DNA of 64,000 nt from Lachnospiraceae bacterium (GCA_017540265.1 JAFYBJ010000011.1:16174-80173), one strand, 5' to 3'. Numbered from the stretch's first letter, positions 8,968 through 18,730 are shown. The notes: generated by a model not told the origin, from the sequence alone. Program-made: numbers and translations.

Positions 8968-11900
8968 ATGAAAAACTGGAGTTCAATAAAAATTTCATTG
9001 TTTGCATTGTTCTGCGTGGTGATAAACTGCGCCGGTAAATTTATTGCTCAAAAATTTAATCTTCCGCTTTGGATGGATGCTTACGGTACAGTCCTTATGG
9101 CTTATGCCGCAGGTCCTTTATGCGGAGCGGTTGTGGGTATCACGACGAATCTTGCTTTTGGTTTTTATGATGTCATGTCATCTTATTATGCTCCGGTAAG
9201 TATGGTGATCGGTATCATTGCAGGGGTGGCAGCGAGACGCCGCTGGATGGATAGTTTTTTTGGAGCGATCTCCAGCAGTGTGCTCATAACCTTTGCATCC
9301 GGAATTATATCCTCGTGGTTAAACTGGCTTTTCTGGGAGGGAGAAACGGGTAACGTATGGGGAGACGGAGTGATACATTTCCTGGATGAACAGAATTTTA
9401 ATCATATCATGGGTTCCGTATTGGGAGAATTCTATGTGGACTTTCTTGACAAAGTGATATTAATGGCGGTTTTTTACGGATTATTGCGATTTTGGAGAAA
9501 ACGTAGAAAAGAGGCGAAAGAGCGTATTGCAGGCAGACTGGATGAAGGAAATAATATCATTCTGACGCTTATACTTTCAGGACTTCTTGCTGCTCTGCCT
9601 GCTCTGCAGGGTCTGGCAGCATCCGAAGATACGCTTCCTGATTTTGATTCTTATGTCCAGACTGTTTATAACGCTGAAAACGGACTGCCCTGCGGAGAAG
9701 CAAATGATATAGCCCAGACAAAGGACGGTATCATATGGTTTGGAACCTACGCGGGACTCTATCGATATAACGGATCTGATTTCAGGCTGATGCAGGATTT
9801 TGAATCTGTTCATAATGTAAACTGTCTTTATACGGATAACGAAGGACGTCTCTGGATAGGAACAAATGACAACGGTATATCGATCTGTATAAACGAAAAA
9901 ATATCCAATGTTCTGGATGAAGAAGAAGGACTGGCTTCCGGATCGGTAAGAAGCATCGTACAGGGGGCGGATGGTCTTTATTATATAGGAACGTCAGGCA
10001 GTCTTCAGACGGTGACATTAAACGGCGGTCTCATGGTAAAAAAAGAGATCCCCGAGGTAAAATACGCCTCATCCATGAATGCGGATGAGAGGGGCTTTGT
10101 TGCTGCAGTAACAGCTTCCGGGGAACTTTTTATCCTGAAGGATGAAGAAGTGATAGATTCATTTTTTAAAGAAGATGATCCCTGCACTTTTGCCAGATTC
10201 GGAGCTGACGGAAGCCTTTATGTCGGCACTGCCGGAGACAGGATCTTACGTTACAGCATAAGCCCGGGTGAAAGCAGATCATGTTTGAAACAGACAGGCA
10301 CTATCCGCTGTGAGGGATTCAGCTATATAAATAACATCTACGAGTATGGAAAAGGATTTTTCGTATGCGCCGATAACGGAATCGGATACTGGGACGGACG
10401 CAGTTTTGTAAGGATCAATTCGAATGGTTTTGATAATTCGATAGATCATATGTTAATGGATTATCAGCAGAATTTCTGGTTTACATCTTCAAGGCTGGGA
10501 CTGATGCGGATGTCTCTTTCGGTTTTTTCCAATATGTATGTTGCGGCCGGCCTGGAAGGCAAGGTGGTAAATGCCACGGAAAAATGGAACGGACAATATT
10601 ATGTCGGAACGGACAAAGGCCTGGATATAATAGACGGCAGCGGGAAGAAATATATAAGAAATGAATTATGCGAGGAACTTGACGGTGTTCGTATCCGATG
10701 TATCAAAAAGGACAGGGATGGGAATCTGTGGATATGCACCTACGGCCGTGGGCTGATGGAAGTACATACCGGCGGAAGTTTCCATTATTACAACAGTTCG
10801 GAAGGAACCTTCGGAGACTGGACAAGAGTGGTTTTGGAGCTTTCGGATCGTACTATCGCAGCGGCCGGAGATACGGGTGTATCTTTTTTGAAGAACGGGA
10901 AGATCGTAAAAACATTACGTTACGGAGACGGACTGGTAAATGCCATGATCCTTTGTCTTTTTGAACGCGAAGACGGGATTCTTTTTGCAGGATCGGACGG
11001 GGATGGTATCGCAGTTATCGAGAATGAAGAAGTAGTGAAGGTTATCTCGCGTGCGGATGGCTTAAGCTCGGGAGTTATCTTAAGGATAGTCGGGGATACC
11101 GAGGGAAAGGGTGTATTTATTGTCACAAGCAACGGCCTTTGCTATATGGATGAAGAATATAATATCCGCAAGCTGGACAAATTTCCCTATTATAATAATT
11201 ATGACATTACATTCTTTGAAGATGGAAGAGTATTTGTGCTTGGAAGTGCAGGGATCTACGTGACAACAAGAGATGAACTGCTTGCAAATAAAAAATCGAC
11301 ACGTCCGGAGCTTCTTGATTCAAAACAGGGACTTACATCTTCCCTGACCGCCAATGCATGGAATTACCGTGATGATGACGGATGTCTGTTTCTCTCAACC
11401 GACAGCGGCGTTCTTAAGCTGAACATGTCGGAATATCTTAGCGTCCGCCGCCCGTATCGTATGATGGTTTCATCCATAAAGCAGGATGATGTGCCTTATT
11501 ACATTGAGAGAGGCATCGATTTTAATATTGACCGTGATACAACCAAGATAGAGATCTTTCCCGAAGTGATCAACTATTCCATTGAAGATCCGCAAGTCAG
11601 TTATCAGCTGGTTGGAGTCGATCCGGAACCCGTAGTTTTGCGTCGGAGTGAACTGGGCAGTATTGTTTATACCAATCTCCCTTCGGGGGATTATGTGTTC
11701 AATCTTTCCGTGATCGATCAGTCGACAGGTGAGATAAAGGAGATCAGTTCTTATAATCTGACAAAAGAAAAAGAGATACAGGACAATCGATTTTTTCACT
11801 GGTATATGATCATTGTAGGTGTATTGGCGGTAGCGTGGTTAACCTGGTTTCTTGTAAGGACACAGTTGCAGACTACTTTGGAATTCCAGAGAAAAGAACT

Positions 11901-12537
11901 GGAATTTTCCAGAGAACAGGTACGCATGGGAAATGAAACTGTTTTAGCTATAGCACGTGCAGTCGATGCCAAGGATGTAAATACTTCACAGCATTCCAAA
12001 CGTGTTTCGGAGTATTCTGTTCTGATAGGAGAGGAGTTAGGGCTTGGCAAAGAAGAATGTGAGAACTTAAGAAAAGCTGCTCTGCTGCATGATATAGGAA
12101 AGATCGCCGTACCGGATGGCGTGTTAAATAAGCCTGCGCCTTTAAATGAAAAGGAATACGAAATAATGAAGACGCATGTGACGGAAGGCGCAAAGATACT
12201 TGCGGATTTCACTCTGGTAAAAAATGTGGTGGAAGGAGCCAGATATCATCATGAAAAATATGACGGTACAGGATATGTTGAGGGCTTAAAGGGCGATGAT
12301 ATTCCCCTTTACGGACGTATCATAGGTATAGCGGATGCATTTGATGCCATGACCGCAAACCGTGTATATCGAAAAAAGCTGGATTTTTCCCAGGTTATGG
12401 ATCAGCTGATCAAGGGAAGAGGAACACAGTTTGATCCGAAACTCCTGGATATATTCCTGAAACTGATCGAAGAAAAAAAGATCGATGTGGACTCTTTATA
12501 CAGGGATGACAGCGTGTTTGGAGGAAAAGAAGAATGA
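8968..12537 (+). CDS. Membrane sensor: integral membrane domain, Reg_prop beta-propeller, Y_Y_Y, HD-GYP output
   Basis: 1189 residues. The first about 180 form several membrane helices resembling the substrate-binding subunits of ECF transporters, followed by another helix near 195-215. Residues about 225-830 are repeated two-component-regulator propeller blades (motifs such as DGIIWFGTYAGLYRY and NLWICTYGRGL). A Y_Y_Y-like domain, a membrane helix (about 945-967) and a short coiled coil lead to an HD-GYP domain at about 990-1175. Its catalytic motifs are HD (1041-1042) and HHExxDG (1094-1100), but GYP is changed to GYV (1102-1104). HD-GYP proteins usually hydrolyse cyclic di-GMP. The stop overlaps the start of the BMP gene. 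Confidence 0.85.
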   Translation: MKNWSSIKISLFALFCVVINCAGKFIAQKFNLPLWMDAYGTVLMAYAAGPLCGAVVGITTNLAFGFYDVMSSYYAPVSMVIGIIAGVAARRRWMDSFFGAISSSVLITFASGIISSWLNWLFWEGETGNVWGDGVIHFLDEQNFNHIMGSVLGEFYVDFLDKVILMAVFYGLLRFWRKRRKEAKERIAGRLDEGNNIILTLILSGLLAALPALQGLAASEDTLPDFDSYVQTVYNAENGLPCGEANDIAQTKDGIIWFGTYAGLYRYNGSDFRLMQDFESVHNVNCLYTDNEGRLWIGTNDNGISICINEKISNVLDEEEGLASGSVRSIVQGADGLYYIGTSGSLQTVTLNGGLMVKKEIPEVKYASSMNADERGFVAAVTASGELFILKDEEVIDSFFKEDDPCTFARFGADGSLYVGTAGDRILRYSISPGESRSCLKQTGTIRCEGFSYINNIYEYGKGFFVCADNGIGYWDGRSFVRINSNGFDNSIDHMLMDYQQNFWFTSSRLGLMRMSLSVFSNMYVAAGLEGKVVNATEKWNGQYYVGTDKGLDIIDGSGKKYIRNELCEELDGVRIRCIKKDRDGNLWICTYGRGLMEVHTGGSFHYYNSSEGTFGDWTRVVLELSDRTIAAAGDTGVSFLKNGKIVKTLRYGDGLVNAMILCLFEREDGILFAGSDGDGIAVIENEEVVKVISRADGLSSGVILRIVGDTEGKGVFIVTSNGLCYMDEEYNIRKLDKFPYYNNYDITFFEDGRVFVLGSAGIYVTTRDELLANKKSTRPELLDSKQGLTSSLTANAWNYRDDDGCLFLSTDSGVLKLNMSEYLSVRRPYRMMVSSIKQDDVPYYIERGIDFNIDRDTTKIEIFPEVINYSIEDPQVSYQLVGVDPEPVVLRRSELGSIVYTNLPSGDYVFNLSVIDQSTGEIKEISSYNLTKEKEIQDNRFFHWYMIIVGVLAVAWLTWFLVRTQLQTTLEFQRKELEFSREQVRMGNETVLAIARAVDAKDVNTSQHSKRVSEYSVLIGEELGLGKEECENLRKAALLHDIGKIAVPDGVLNKPAPLNEKEYEIMKTHVTEGAKILADFTLVKNVVEGARYHHEKYDGTGYVEGLKGDDIPLYGRIIGIADAFDAMTANRVYRKKLDFSQVMDQLIKGRGTQFDPKLLDIFLKLIEEKKIDVDSLYRDDSVFGGKEE

Positions 12538-13742
12538 AAAATCCGGATAAAAGAATACTTTTATGCACCTGTATCACCTGTGCACTGATACTGCTTTTTT
12601 GCGGGATACTTAAAAATCTTATGGGTGGGACTGATGAAGACAGGATGATAAAGGTCGGATTCATATATAACATGGATGAAAGCGTGCCGTATACGTACAA
12701 TTTTGTACGTGCACAGCATGCAATTGAGGCAAAATACGGAGATCGGGTGCAAACGATCGTCAAGAGCAATGTTCCCGAAGATGATTGCGAGCATGCCATG
12801 AGAATGCTTGCGGATGAGGGGTGTGAACTCATTTTTATCACCAGCTACGGATATCAGGAGACTGCAAAAAAGCTTGCACAGGAATATCCTGAAATTCAGT
12901 TTTGCCAGGCAACAGGCGATAATGCAAATGCTGAGCCGGTACTTGATAATTATCATAACTTCATGGGACATATATATGAAGGCAGGTACGTAACAGGCAG
13001 AGTTGCGGGGATGAAGCTTAAGGAAATGATAGAAAAAGGTGAGCTTTCCCCGGAGGATGCAAAGATAGGATATGTGGCTGCATTTCCTTATTCGGAGGTG
13101 ATCTCGGGATATACTGCTTTTTTCATGGGCATCAGAAAAGAGGTTCCTACCGCGGTCATGACCGTAAAATATACGGGGACCTGGGGCGATTACACAAAGG
13201 AATACCGCATCGCAAAGGAACTGATAGAAGATGGCTGTGTGCTAATTTCCCAGCATTCCGATACCATAGGGCCGGCAGTTGCCTGCGAAGAGGCGGCGGA
13301 AAGAACGCGGGTATATCATGTGGGATACAGCCAGAGCATGATCGATGTGGCCCCCACAACGTCTTTGATCAGCAGCAGGATCAACTGGGAGCCTTATATG
13401 CTTGAGGCCGTGGATGCTGTTTTAAATAAGCGGAAGATCGAAAAAAATATGCATGCATCGATAAACGGGAATGATGCCGGAGCGGGTTTCGAGCATGACT
13501 GGGTGGTTCTCCTTGGTTTAAATGACCTTATCGCTGCAGATAATACCGCCGAAATGATAAATGAGACCGTCGCGGATCTTGAAAAAGGAAAAATAGCAGT
13601 ATTTCAGGGAGATTATATTGGGTACGACCCTTATGATCCTTCGGATACCTGGGACCTTAATAATGCATATCCCGAAAATGAAAAAGCTTCATCGCCTTCA
13701 TTTCACTATATTCTTGACGGTGTGATAAAGGTAGAGGAATAA
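12534..13742 (+). CDS. BMP/Med-family substrate-binding protein (PnrA/BmpA type)
   Basis: 402 residues with one N-terminal hydrophobic segment (about 9-26) that lacks a clear lipobox, so probably membrane tethered. Family signs are the IKVGFIYNM opening, the ADEGCELIFITSYGYQ strand, the YVTGRVAGM region and the INWEPYMLEAVDAVL helix. Relatives bind nucleosides for ABC transporters. Here no permease or ATPase is nearby; instead the ATG overlaps the stop of the HD-GYP sensor by four bases (ATGA). I infer that the protein delivers a ligand signal to that sensor rather than feeding a transporter. Confidence 0.82.
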   Translation: MKNPDKRILLCTCITCALILLFCGILKNLMGGTDEDRMIKVGFIYNMDESVPYTYNFVRAQHAIEAKYGDRVQTIVKSNVPEDDCEHAMRMLADEGCELIFITSYGYQETAKKLAQEYPEIQFCQATGDNANAEPVLDNYHNFMGHIYEGRYVTGRVAGMKLKEMIEKGELSPEDAKIGYVAAFPYSEVISGYTAFFMGIRKEVPTAVMTVKYTGTWGDYTKEYRIAKELIEDGCVLISQHSDTIGPAVACEEAAERTRVYHVGYSQSMIDVAPTTSLISSRINWEPYMLEAVDAVLNKRKIEKNMHASINGNDAGAGFEHDWVVLLGLNDLIAADNTAEMINETVADLEKGKIAVFQGDYIGYDPYDPSDTWDLNNAYPENEKASSPSFHYILDGVIKVEE

Positions 13743-13860
13743 TAATTCTCTTTAATATGATGCTGATTTGGTGTAAAATATCATGCAGTACGCCCTGTGG
13801 GAAATGCGGGGCGCGGAAGAAATAAGGAAAGAGCAGCTTGAAAGAAAACGAGGTAATCAA

Positions 13861-15612
13861 ATGAAAGAACTGATGCTTGGAAACAAGGCTGTGGCAAGGG
13901 GGCTTTATGAAGCCGGCGTATGCGTTGCCAGCTCCTATCCCGGAACGCCCAGCACTGAAACGACAGAGGAGGCCGCAAAATATGATGAGATATATTGCGA
14001 ATGGGCTCCCAATGAAAAAGTGGCAATGGAGACGGCTTTTGGTGCGAGCCGCGCGGGAAAGAGAAGCTATTGCGCCATGAAGCATGTGGGACTTAACGTG
14101 GCAGCAGACCCTCTTTTTACCATATCTTATACAGGTGTAAACGCCGGAATGGTGATCCTGGTTGCAGACGATCCCGGCATGCATTCTTCCCAGAACGAGC
14201 AGGATTCCAGGCATTATGCAATAGCGGCAAAGCTTCCCATGCTTGAGCCCTCGGATTCCCAGGAAGCATTGGACTTTACAAAGAAAGCATACGAGATATC
14301 CGAGCAGTTTGATACTCCCGTATTTATCAAGATGTGCACGAGAGTGGCTCACTCCCAGTCCATAGTAGAGACAGGGGAGCGCGCCGATGTTCCCATGAAG
14401 GAATATGTTAAGGATGCTGCAAAATATGTAATGGTGCCTGCAAATGCGAAGAAGCGTCATCCCATAGTTGAGGAGCGTACAAGAAAGCTTATAGAATTCG
14501 CGGAGACCAGTGAACTTAACCGCGTTGAGAAAGGTACGGATAATAAGCTCGGTATAATTACTTCTTCCACCTGCTATCAGTATGTGAAGGAAGTGTTCGG
14601 GGACAGTGTGAGCGTTCTTAAGCTGGGCATCATAAATCCTCTTCCGGAAAAGCTTATAAAGGATTTTGCAGCTTCAGTGGAAAAGCTTGCTGTAGTTGAA
14701 GAGCTTGATCCCATCATAGAAAATCACTGTAAAGTACTGGGACTTGAGGTGACGGGCAAGGATGTGTTCCCTCTTATTGATGAGTTTTCACAGGGACTTG
14801 TATCAACGGCTCTGGGCGGAGAAGAAAAGCCTGCCTGCAGTGCGATAGAAGGTCTGCCCGGACGTCCACCCGCAATGTGCTCGGGATGCCCTCACAGAGG
14901 TCTCTTTTATACCCTTTCAAAGAACAAGTGCACTGTGTTTGGCGATATAGGATGCTATACACTCGGAGCCACGCCTCCTCTTTCAGCAATTGATACCACA
15001 GAGTGCATGGGCGCGTCCATAAGCTCCCTTCACGGTTTTAATAAGGCAAGGGGAGAAGAGAGCGAGAAGAAGACAGTGGCTGTCATAGGTGATTCCACTT
15101 TCATGCATTCAGGTATGACGGGTCTTGCGAATATCGCTTATAACCAGACCAATTCCACAGTTATCATTCTTGATAACTCCATCACCGGCATGACCGGACA
15201 CCAGCAGAATCCCACCACGGGAAAGAATCTGCGCGGCGAGCCTGCCGGAAAGATCGACCTTGAAGCTCTTTGCAGGGCAATGGGCTTTAACAGGGTAAGA
15301 GTGGTGGATCCTTATGATCTTGCAGAGACTGACAAGGCAGTTAAGGAAGAGCTTGCGGCAGCAGAGCCTTCCGTGATCATAAGCAGACGTCCCTGCGCGC
15401 TTCTTAAATACGTGGAGAAGAAGCCTCCTATTAAGGTAAATCCTGACAAGTGCCGTTCCTGCAGAGCCTGCATGCAGCTTGGCTGTCCTTCCATTTCGTT
15501 TAAGGACGGACACGCGCATGTGGATAATACATTATGTTTCGGCTGCGGCGTATGCAGTGAGCTCTGTCATTTTGATGCATTCGAGACTATGGAAGGAGAG
15601 CCTGTAAGATGA
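13861..15612 (+). CDS. iorA: Indolepyruvate ferredoxin oxidoreductase, alpha subunit
   Basis: 583 residues. The start at 13861 is chosen because GAGGTAA precedes it and the family begins MKELMLGNKA; a longer frame from 13783 is less likely. The enzyme converts aryl pyruvates (indole-, phenyl-, hydroxyphenylpyruvate) plus CoA to aryl-acetyl-CoA, passing electrons to ferredoxin. Visible are the pyrimidine-binding domain (SSYPGTPSTE), the thiamine-diphosphate domain (CSGCPHRGLFY at about 340, GDIGCYTLG) and two [4Fe-4S] motifs at about 526-570 (CxxCxxC patterns). The last base quartet overlaps iorB. With the linked CoA ligase it may also run in the reductive direction, as known for rumen bacteria that make Phe and Trp from aryl acetates. 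Confidence 0.95.
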   Translation: MKELMLGNKAVARGLYEAGVCVASSYPGTPSTETTEEAAKYDEIYCEWAPNEKVAMETAFGASRAGKRSYCAMKHVGLNVAADPLFTISYTGVNAGMVILVADDPGMHSSQNEQDSRHYAIAAKLPMLEPSDSQEALDFTKKAYEISEQFDTPVFIKMCTRVAHSQSIVETGERADVPMKEYVKDAAKYVMVPANAKKRHPIVEERTRKLIEFAETSELNRVEKGTDNKLGIITSSTCYQYVKEVFGDSVSVLKLGIINPLPEKLIKDFAASVEKLAVVEELDPIIENHCKVLGLEVTGKDVFPLIDEFSQGLVSTALGGEEKPACSAIEGLPGRPPAMCSGCPHRGLFYTLSKNKCTVFGDIGCYTLGATPPLSAIDTTECMGASISSLHGFNKARGEESEKKTVAVIGDSTFMHSGMTGLANIAYNQTNSTVIILDNSITGMTGHQQNPTTGKNLRGEPAGKIDLEALCRAMGFNRVRVVDPYDLAETDKAVKEELAAAEPSVIISRRPCALLKYVEKKPPIKVNPDKCRSCRACMQLGCPSISFKDGHAHVDNTLCFGCGVCSELCHFDAFETMEGEPVR

Positions 15613-16184
15613 TAACAAGTGTAATGATAGTAGGTGTAGGCGGACAGGGTACGCTCCTTGCGAGCAGAGTGCTCGGAAGAGCCGCAATGGATAAAGGTTA
15701 TGATGTGAAGGTGTCCGAGGTTCACGGAATGAGCCAGAGAGGCGGATCCGTGGTGACCTATGTGCGTTTCGGAGACAAGGTAAATTCCCCCATAATAGAT
15801 AAGGGTGGGGCTGATTATATAATCTCCTTCGAGCTTTTAGAGGCAGCGCGTTATACGCAGTTCTTAAAGCCCGGCGGCACGATAATAACCAGCACCCAGC
15901 AGATAGATCCCATGCCTGTCATAGCGGGGAATGTGGAATATCCTTCCGGTCTTCTTGAAAAGATAAAGGCAGCAGGTGCTGAAGTGGATGCTTTTGATGC
16001 ACTTTCCACAGCTGAAGAGGCAGGTTCTGCAAAGGCCTGCAATATAGTCCTTATGGGAAGATTTTCAAAATATATAAAGGATATAAGCGGAGAAGAATGG
16101 ATAAAGGCCGTAGAGGCATGCGTGCCGGCCAAATTCCTTGATCTTAATAAAAAAGCTTTCGAAATGGGACTTAAGGCGGAGTGA
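15609..16184 (+). CDS. iorB: Indolepyruvate ferredoxin oxidoreductase, beta subunit
   Basis: 191 residues, normal for the 2-oxoacid:acceptor oxidoreductase gamma/beta-type subunit. It starts with the GVGGQGTLLASRVLG glycine-rich motif and has the SEVHGMSQRGG motif of the family. It overlaps iorA by four bases (ATGA), so translational coupling of the two subunits is likely. It supplies the CoA-binding part of the complex in the cytoplasm. Confidence 0.95.
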   Translation: MITSVMIVGVGGQGTLLASRVLGRAAMDKGYDVKVSEVHGMSQRGGSVVTYVRFGDKVNSPIIDKGGADYIISFELLEAARYTQFLKPGGTIITSTQQIDPMPVIAGNVEYPSGLLEKIKAAGAEVDAFDALSTAEEAGSAKACNIVLMGRFSKYIKDISGEEWIKAVEACVPAKFLDLNKKAFEMGLKAE

Positions 16185-16187
16185 TAT

Positions 16188-16598
16188 ATGGCTGAACTTG
16201 CGGAGATAAGGGAATTCTTTAAGGGAGACAGATATGCCACGGAAGCTACGGGCATCATAATAGAAAAAGCGGAAAAGGGACACAGTGAAGTGTCCCTTAT
16301 TCCGGATGAGAGACATCTTAATGCGGTAGGAGCACTTATGGGCGCGGTATACTGCACCATGGCTGATTTTGCTTTTGCAGTGGCTGAAAATTGCGATCTT
16401 TCATCCGATACGGTGACTGTTACCCAGAGTACCCAGATGAATTTTTTAAGAGCATATAAAGGCGGAAAGATAAGCTGCAGGGCGGATATCGTGAAGGATG
16501 GAAGGAATATATGCCTTTACGAAGTGAAAGCCTATGGTGAAAACGGAGATTTACTTGCGATGGCTGTTACAAACGGCTGTAAGACAAAAAAGAGATGA
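16188..16598 (+). CDS. PaaI-type hotdog thioesterase
   Basis: 136 residues with the hotdog signature: GALMGAVYCTMADFAFAVA followed by the central strand TQSTQMNFLRA. PaaI-like enzymes hydrolyse aryl- or acyl-CoA thioesters and often accompany phenylacetyl-CoA genes. Three bases separate it from iorB and a CoA ligase follows, so a role in balancing the aryl-CoA pool is a reasonable inference. The substrate is not provable from sequence. Confidence 0.85.
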   Translation: MAELAEIREFFKGDRYATEATGIIIEKAEKGHSEVSLIPDERHLNAVGALMGAVYCTMADFAFAVAENCDLSSDTVTVTQSTQMNFLRAYKGGKISCRADIVKDGRNICLYEVKAYGENGDLLAMAVTNGCKTKKR

Positions 16599-16613
16599 CA
16601 GGAGGATGAGAAG

Positions 16614-17915
16614 GTGATCTGGAATGAAGCAAAGGAGTGCATGTCCCGTGACGAACTGGAGTCGCTTCAGAGTGCGAGACTTGTAAAGACTGTAAACAGA
16701 GTGTACCACAATGTGGAATATTACAGGAAGAAGATGCAGGAAAAAGGCCTTGAACCCGGAGATATCAGGGGCATAGAGGATCTTTCAAAGCTTCCCTATA
16801 CCACCTACCAGGATCTGAGGGATACATATCCCTTCGGTCTTGCTGCGGTGCCCCGTTCCGAGCTTGTGCGCGTGCATGCATCCAGCGGGACCACCGGAAA
16901 ACCCAAGATCGGAGTATATACAAGACGTTATATAGATGTATGGGCAGAATGCGTCGCCAGATGCCTTGCCATGGCGGGGATTACAAAGGATGATGTGATA
17001 CAGATAGGTTACGGCTACGGTCTCTTCACAGGCGGCCTGGGAGCTCATTACGGAGCGGAATATCTGGGCGCCCTTGTGTTACCCATGTCTACGGGTAATA
17101 CGAAGAAACTCATCGATATGATGATAGACTGTGACGTGACGGCCATCGCCTGCACACCTTCATATCTGCTTCATGTGGCTGAAGATCTTGAAAAAGAAGG
17201 TCTTGTGGATAAAATTAAATTAAAGACTGCCATATGCGGTGCAGAGCCCTGGACGGATGAGATGAGGGATCAGATGGAATCCCGTCTTCATATTAAGGCC
17301 CATGATATTTACGGTCTTACCGAAATCTGCGGCCCGGGAGTTGCCTGCGACTGTGAATACCACAGAGGTCTTCATATCTGGGAGGATCATTTCCTTCCTG
17401 AGGTTATAGACCCTGAAACACTTGAGCATAAGCCTGCCGGATCCGACGGTGAGCTTGTTATCACAAATCTTACAAAAGAGGGCATGCCTCTTATCCGTTA
17501 CAGGACAAAGGATCTTACCCGCCTTGAATACGATAAGTGTGAATGCGGACGTACCATGGCGCGTATACAGCGCTTCCGCGGAAGATCCGATGATATGCTC
17601 ATCATACGCGGCGTGAATGTATTCCCCTCACAGGTAGAGGCGGCTCTGCTTACCGTTGAGGGCACCACACCTCACTATATGCTGGTGGTGGATCGCGTGG
17701 ATAATACCGATACGCTGGAAGTTCAGGTAGAAGTTTCCGAGAATGCATTTACCGATGAGGTAAAGAGCCTTGAGAAGCTTTCAAAGGAGATACATGATAA
17801 GTTAAAGACTGCCATAGGGCTTAATGCGAAGGTGCGTCTCATGGAACCCGGCGGACTTGAGCATTTTGACGGAAAATCAAAGCATGTTACGGATAAGCGC
17901 AAGCTTTACAGCTAA
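16614..17915 (+). CDS. paaK: Phenylacetate-CoA ligase (GTG start)
   Basis: 433 residues, the usual length for PaaK, which makes phenylacetyl-CoA from phenylacetate, CoA and ATP with release of AMP. The GTG at 16614 fits the ribosome site GGAGG (about 16601-16605) and gives the family opening MIWNEAKECMSRDEL. Core motifs are SSGTTGKPKIG (ATP loop), YGLTEICGPG, and RSDDMLIIRGVNVFPSQ in the C-terminal domain. Genes for IOR on the same operon make the same class of products by another route. Other aryl acids, such as indoleacetate, are also possible substrates. Confidence 0.94.
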   Translation: MIWNEAKECMSRDELESLQSARLVKTVNRVYHNVEYYRKKMQEKGLEPGDIRGIEDLSKLPYTTYQDLRDTYPFGLAAVPRSELVRVHASSGTTGKPKIGVYTRRYIDVWAECVARCLAMAGITKDDVIQIGYGYGLFTGGLGAHYGAEYLGALVLPMSTGNTKKLIDMMIDCDVTAIACTPSYLLHVAEDLEKEGLVDKIKLKTAICGAEPWTDEMRDQMESRLHIKAHDIYGLTEICGPGVACDCEYHRGLHIWEDHFLPEVIDPETLEHKPAGSDGELVITNLTKEGMPLIRYRTKDLTRLEYDKCECGRTMARIQRFRGRSDDMLIIRGVNVFPSQVEAALLTVEGTTPHYMLVVDRVDNTDTLEVQVEVSENAFTDEVKSLEKLSKEIHDKLKTAIGLNAKVRLMEPGGLEHFDGKSKHVTDKRKLYS

Positions 17916-17935
17916 TATCAAAGGGGGAATTGAAG

Positions 17936-18355
17936 ATGTTTATAAAACAGCTTTCTGTATTTCTTGAAAATAAAGAGGGGCGTCTGGATGACGTCCTCGG
18001 AGTTTTGGCTGATAACGGAATAAACCTTCTTTCAACAAGCATTGCCGATACTACGGAATTCGGCGTGCTGCGTCTGATCACAAAGGAGGCGGATAAGGCA
18101 AAGGATATACTTAAAAATGCCGGATTCACCGCCCGTGTGGATGATGTGATAGCGGTGGTGGTGCCTGATGCCGTGGGCAGTCTCGCAAAGGTGATGAAGG
18201 ATATACATAGGGCAGGGATAAATGTGAGTTATATCTACGGGCTTTCCATCGACGGTCCCGGTGCTCCCATTGCCATAAAGACAGACGATAACGAAAAGGC
18301 ATCCGCTGTACTTGAGGAAAGCGGTGTGAAGATGCTTTCAACCGAAGAGCTCTGA
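17936..18355 (+). CDS. Tandem ACT-domain protein
   Basis: 139 residues from the ATG at 17936, eight bases after GGGGG; a TTG six bases upstream is too close to that site. Two ACT domains are seen (about 1-68 and 70-139), each with the beta-alpha pattern and the ligand-loop motif of amino-acid sensors (VLADNGINL, IHRAGINVSYIYG). Such proteins commonly follow iorAB/paaK in Clostridia and probably sense an aromatic amino acid to control the pathway. No DNA-binding or enzyme domain is attached. Confidence 0.88.
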   Translation: MFIKQLSVFLENKEGRLDDVLGVLADNGINLLSTSIADTTEFGVLRLITKEADKAKDILKNAGFTARVDDVIAVVVPDAVGSLAKVMKDIHRAGINVSYIYGLSIDGPGAPIAIKTDDNEKASAVLEESGVKMLSTEEL

Positions 18356-18377
18356 TATCCGGGGAGAGGGAATACAG

Positions 18378-18626
18378 GTGAAGATAGATTGGATGAGGCG
18401 GTTCAGACCCATGGAAGGTCTGGGGTCCTTTACCTGGTATCCTCTGAGCCAGGCCGGGACCGAGATATACGGTTATGAGATCATATATCTCTATGAAGCC
18501 GGTAAATATGTGGTGACCATAGGTGCCGGGGATGTGATAATCGATAACGAATATGACACACTTGAGGCCGCGCAGGAAAGAGCGGATCATCTGATAAGCA
18601 CGGCATACGGATATCAGGAAGCATAG
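18378..18626 (+). CDS. Small hypothetical protein (GTG start)
   Basis: 82 residues, start GTG at 18378 with GGGGAG about a dozen bases upstream; an ATG five codons later is an alternative. Composition is Tyr/Ile-rich with a beta-strand-like middle and a closing helix. There are no known motifs, no membrane segment and no signal. It is the last gene of the ior cluster, followed by a terminator hairpin. Function unknown. Confidence 0.55.
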   Translation: MKIDWMRRFRPMEGLGSFTWYPLSQAGTEIYGYEIIYLYEAGKYVVTIGAGDVIIDNEYDTLEAAQERADHLISTAYGYQEA

Positions 18627-18653
18627 CATGAGGCGAATATAGGCGGCATAAGG

Positions 18654-18675
18654 AATTGCAGCAGCGCAATTTTTT
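18654..18675 (+). terminator. Intrinsic terminator of the ior/paaK cluster
   Basis: Stem AATTGC/GCAATT with a six-base loop, running straight into six T residues. The stem is short, so efficiency may be moderate. Confidence 0.6.
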
Positions 18676-18730
18676 ATGTCGCTTGAATTATTGTAGTATG
18701 CGTTTTTATTTCAAACGGAGATCGATGCAA

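Noticed and set aside
13783-13860. Longer N-terminus for iorA
   Set aside because: The 26 extra residues are not part of the family and the ribosome site GAGGTAA stands before 13861.
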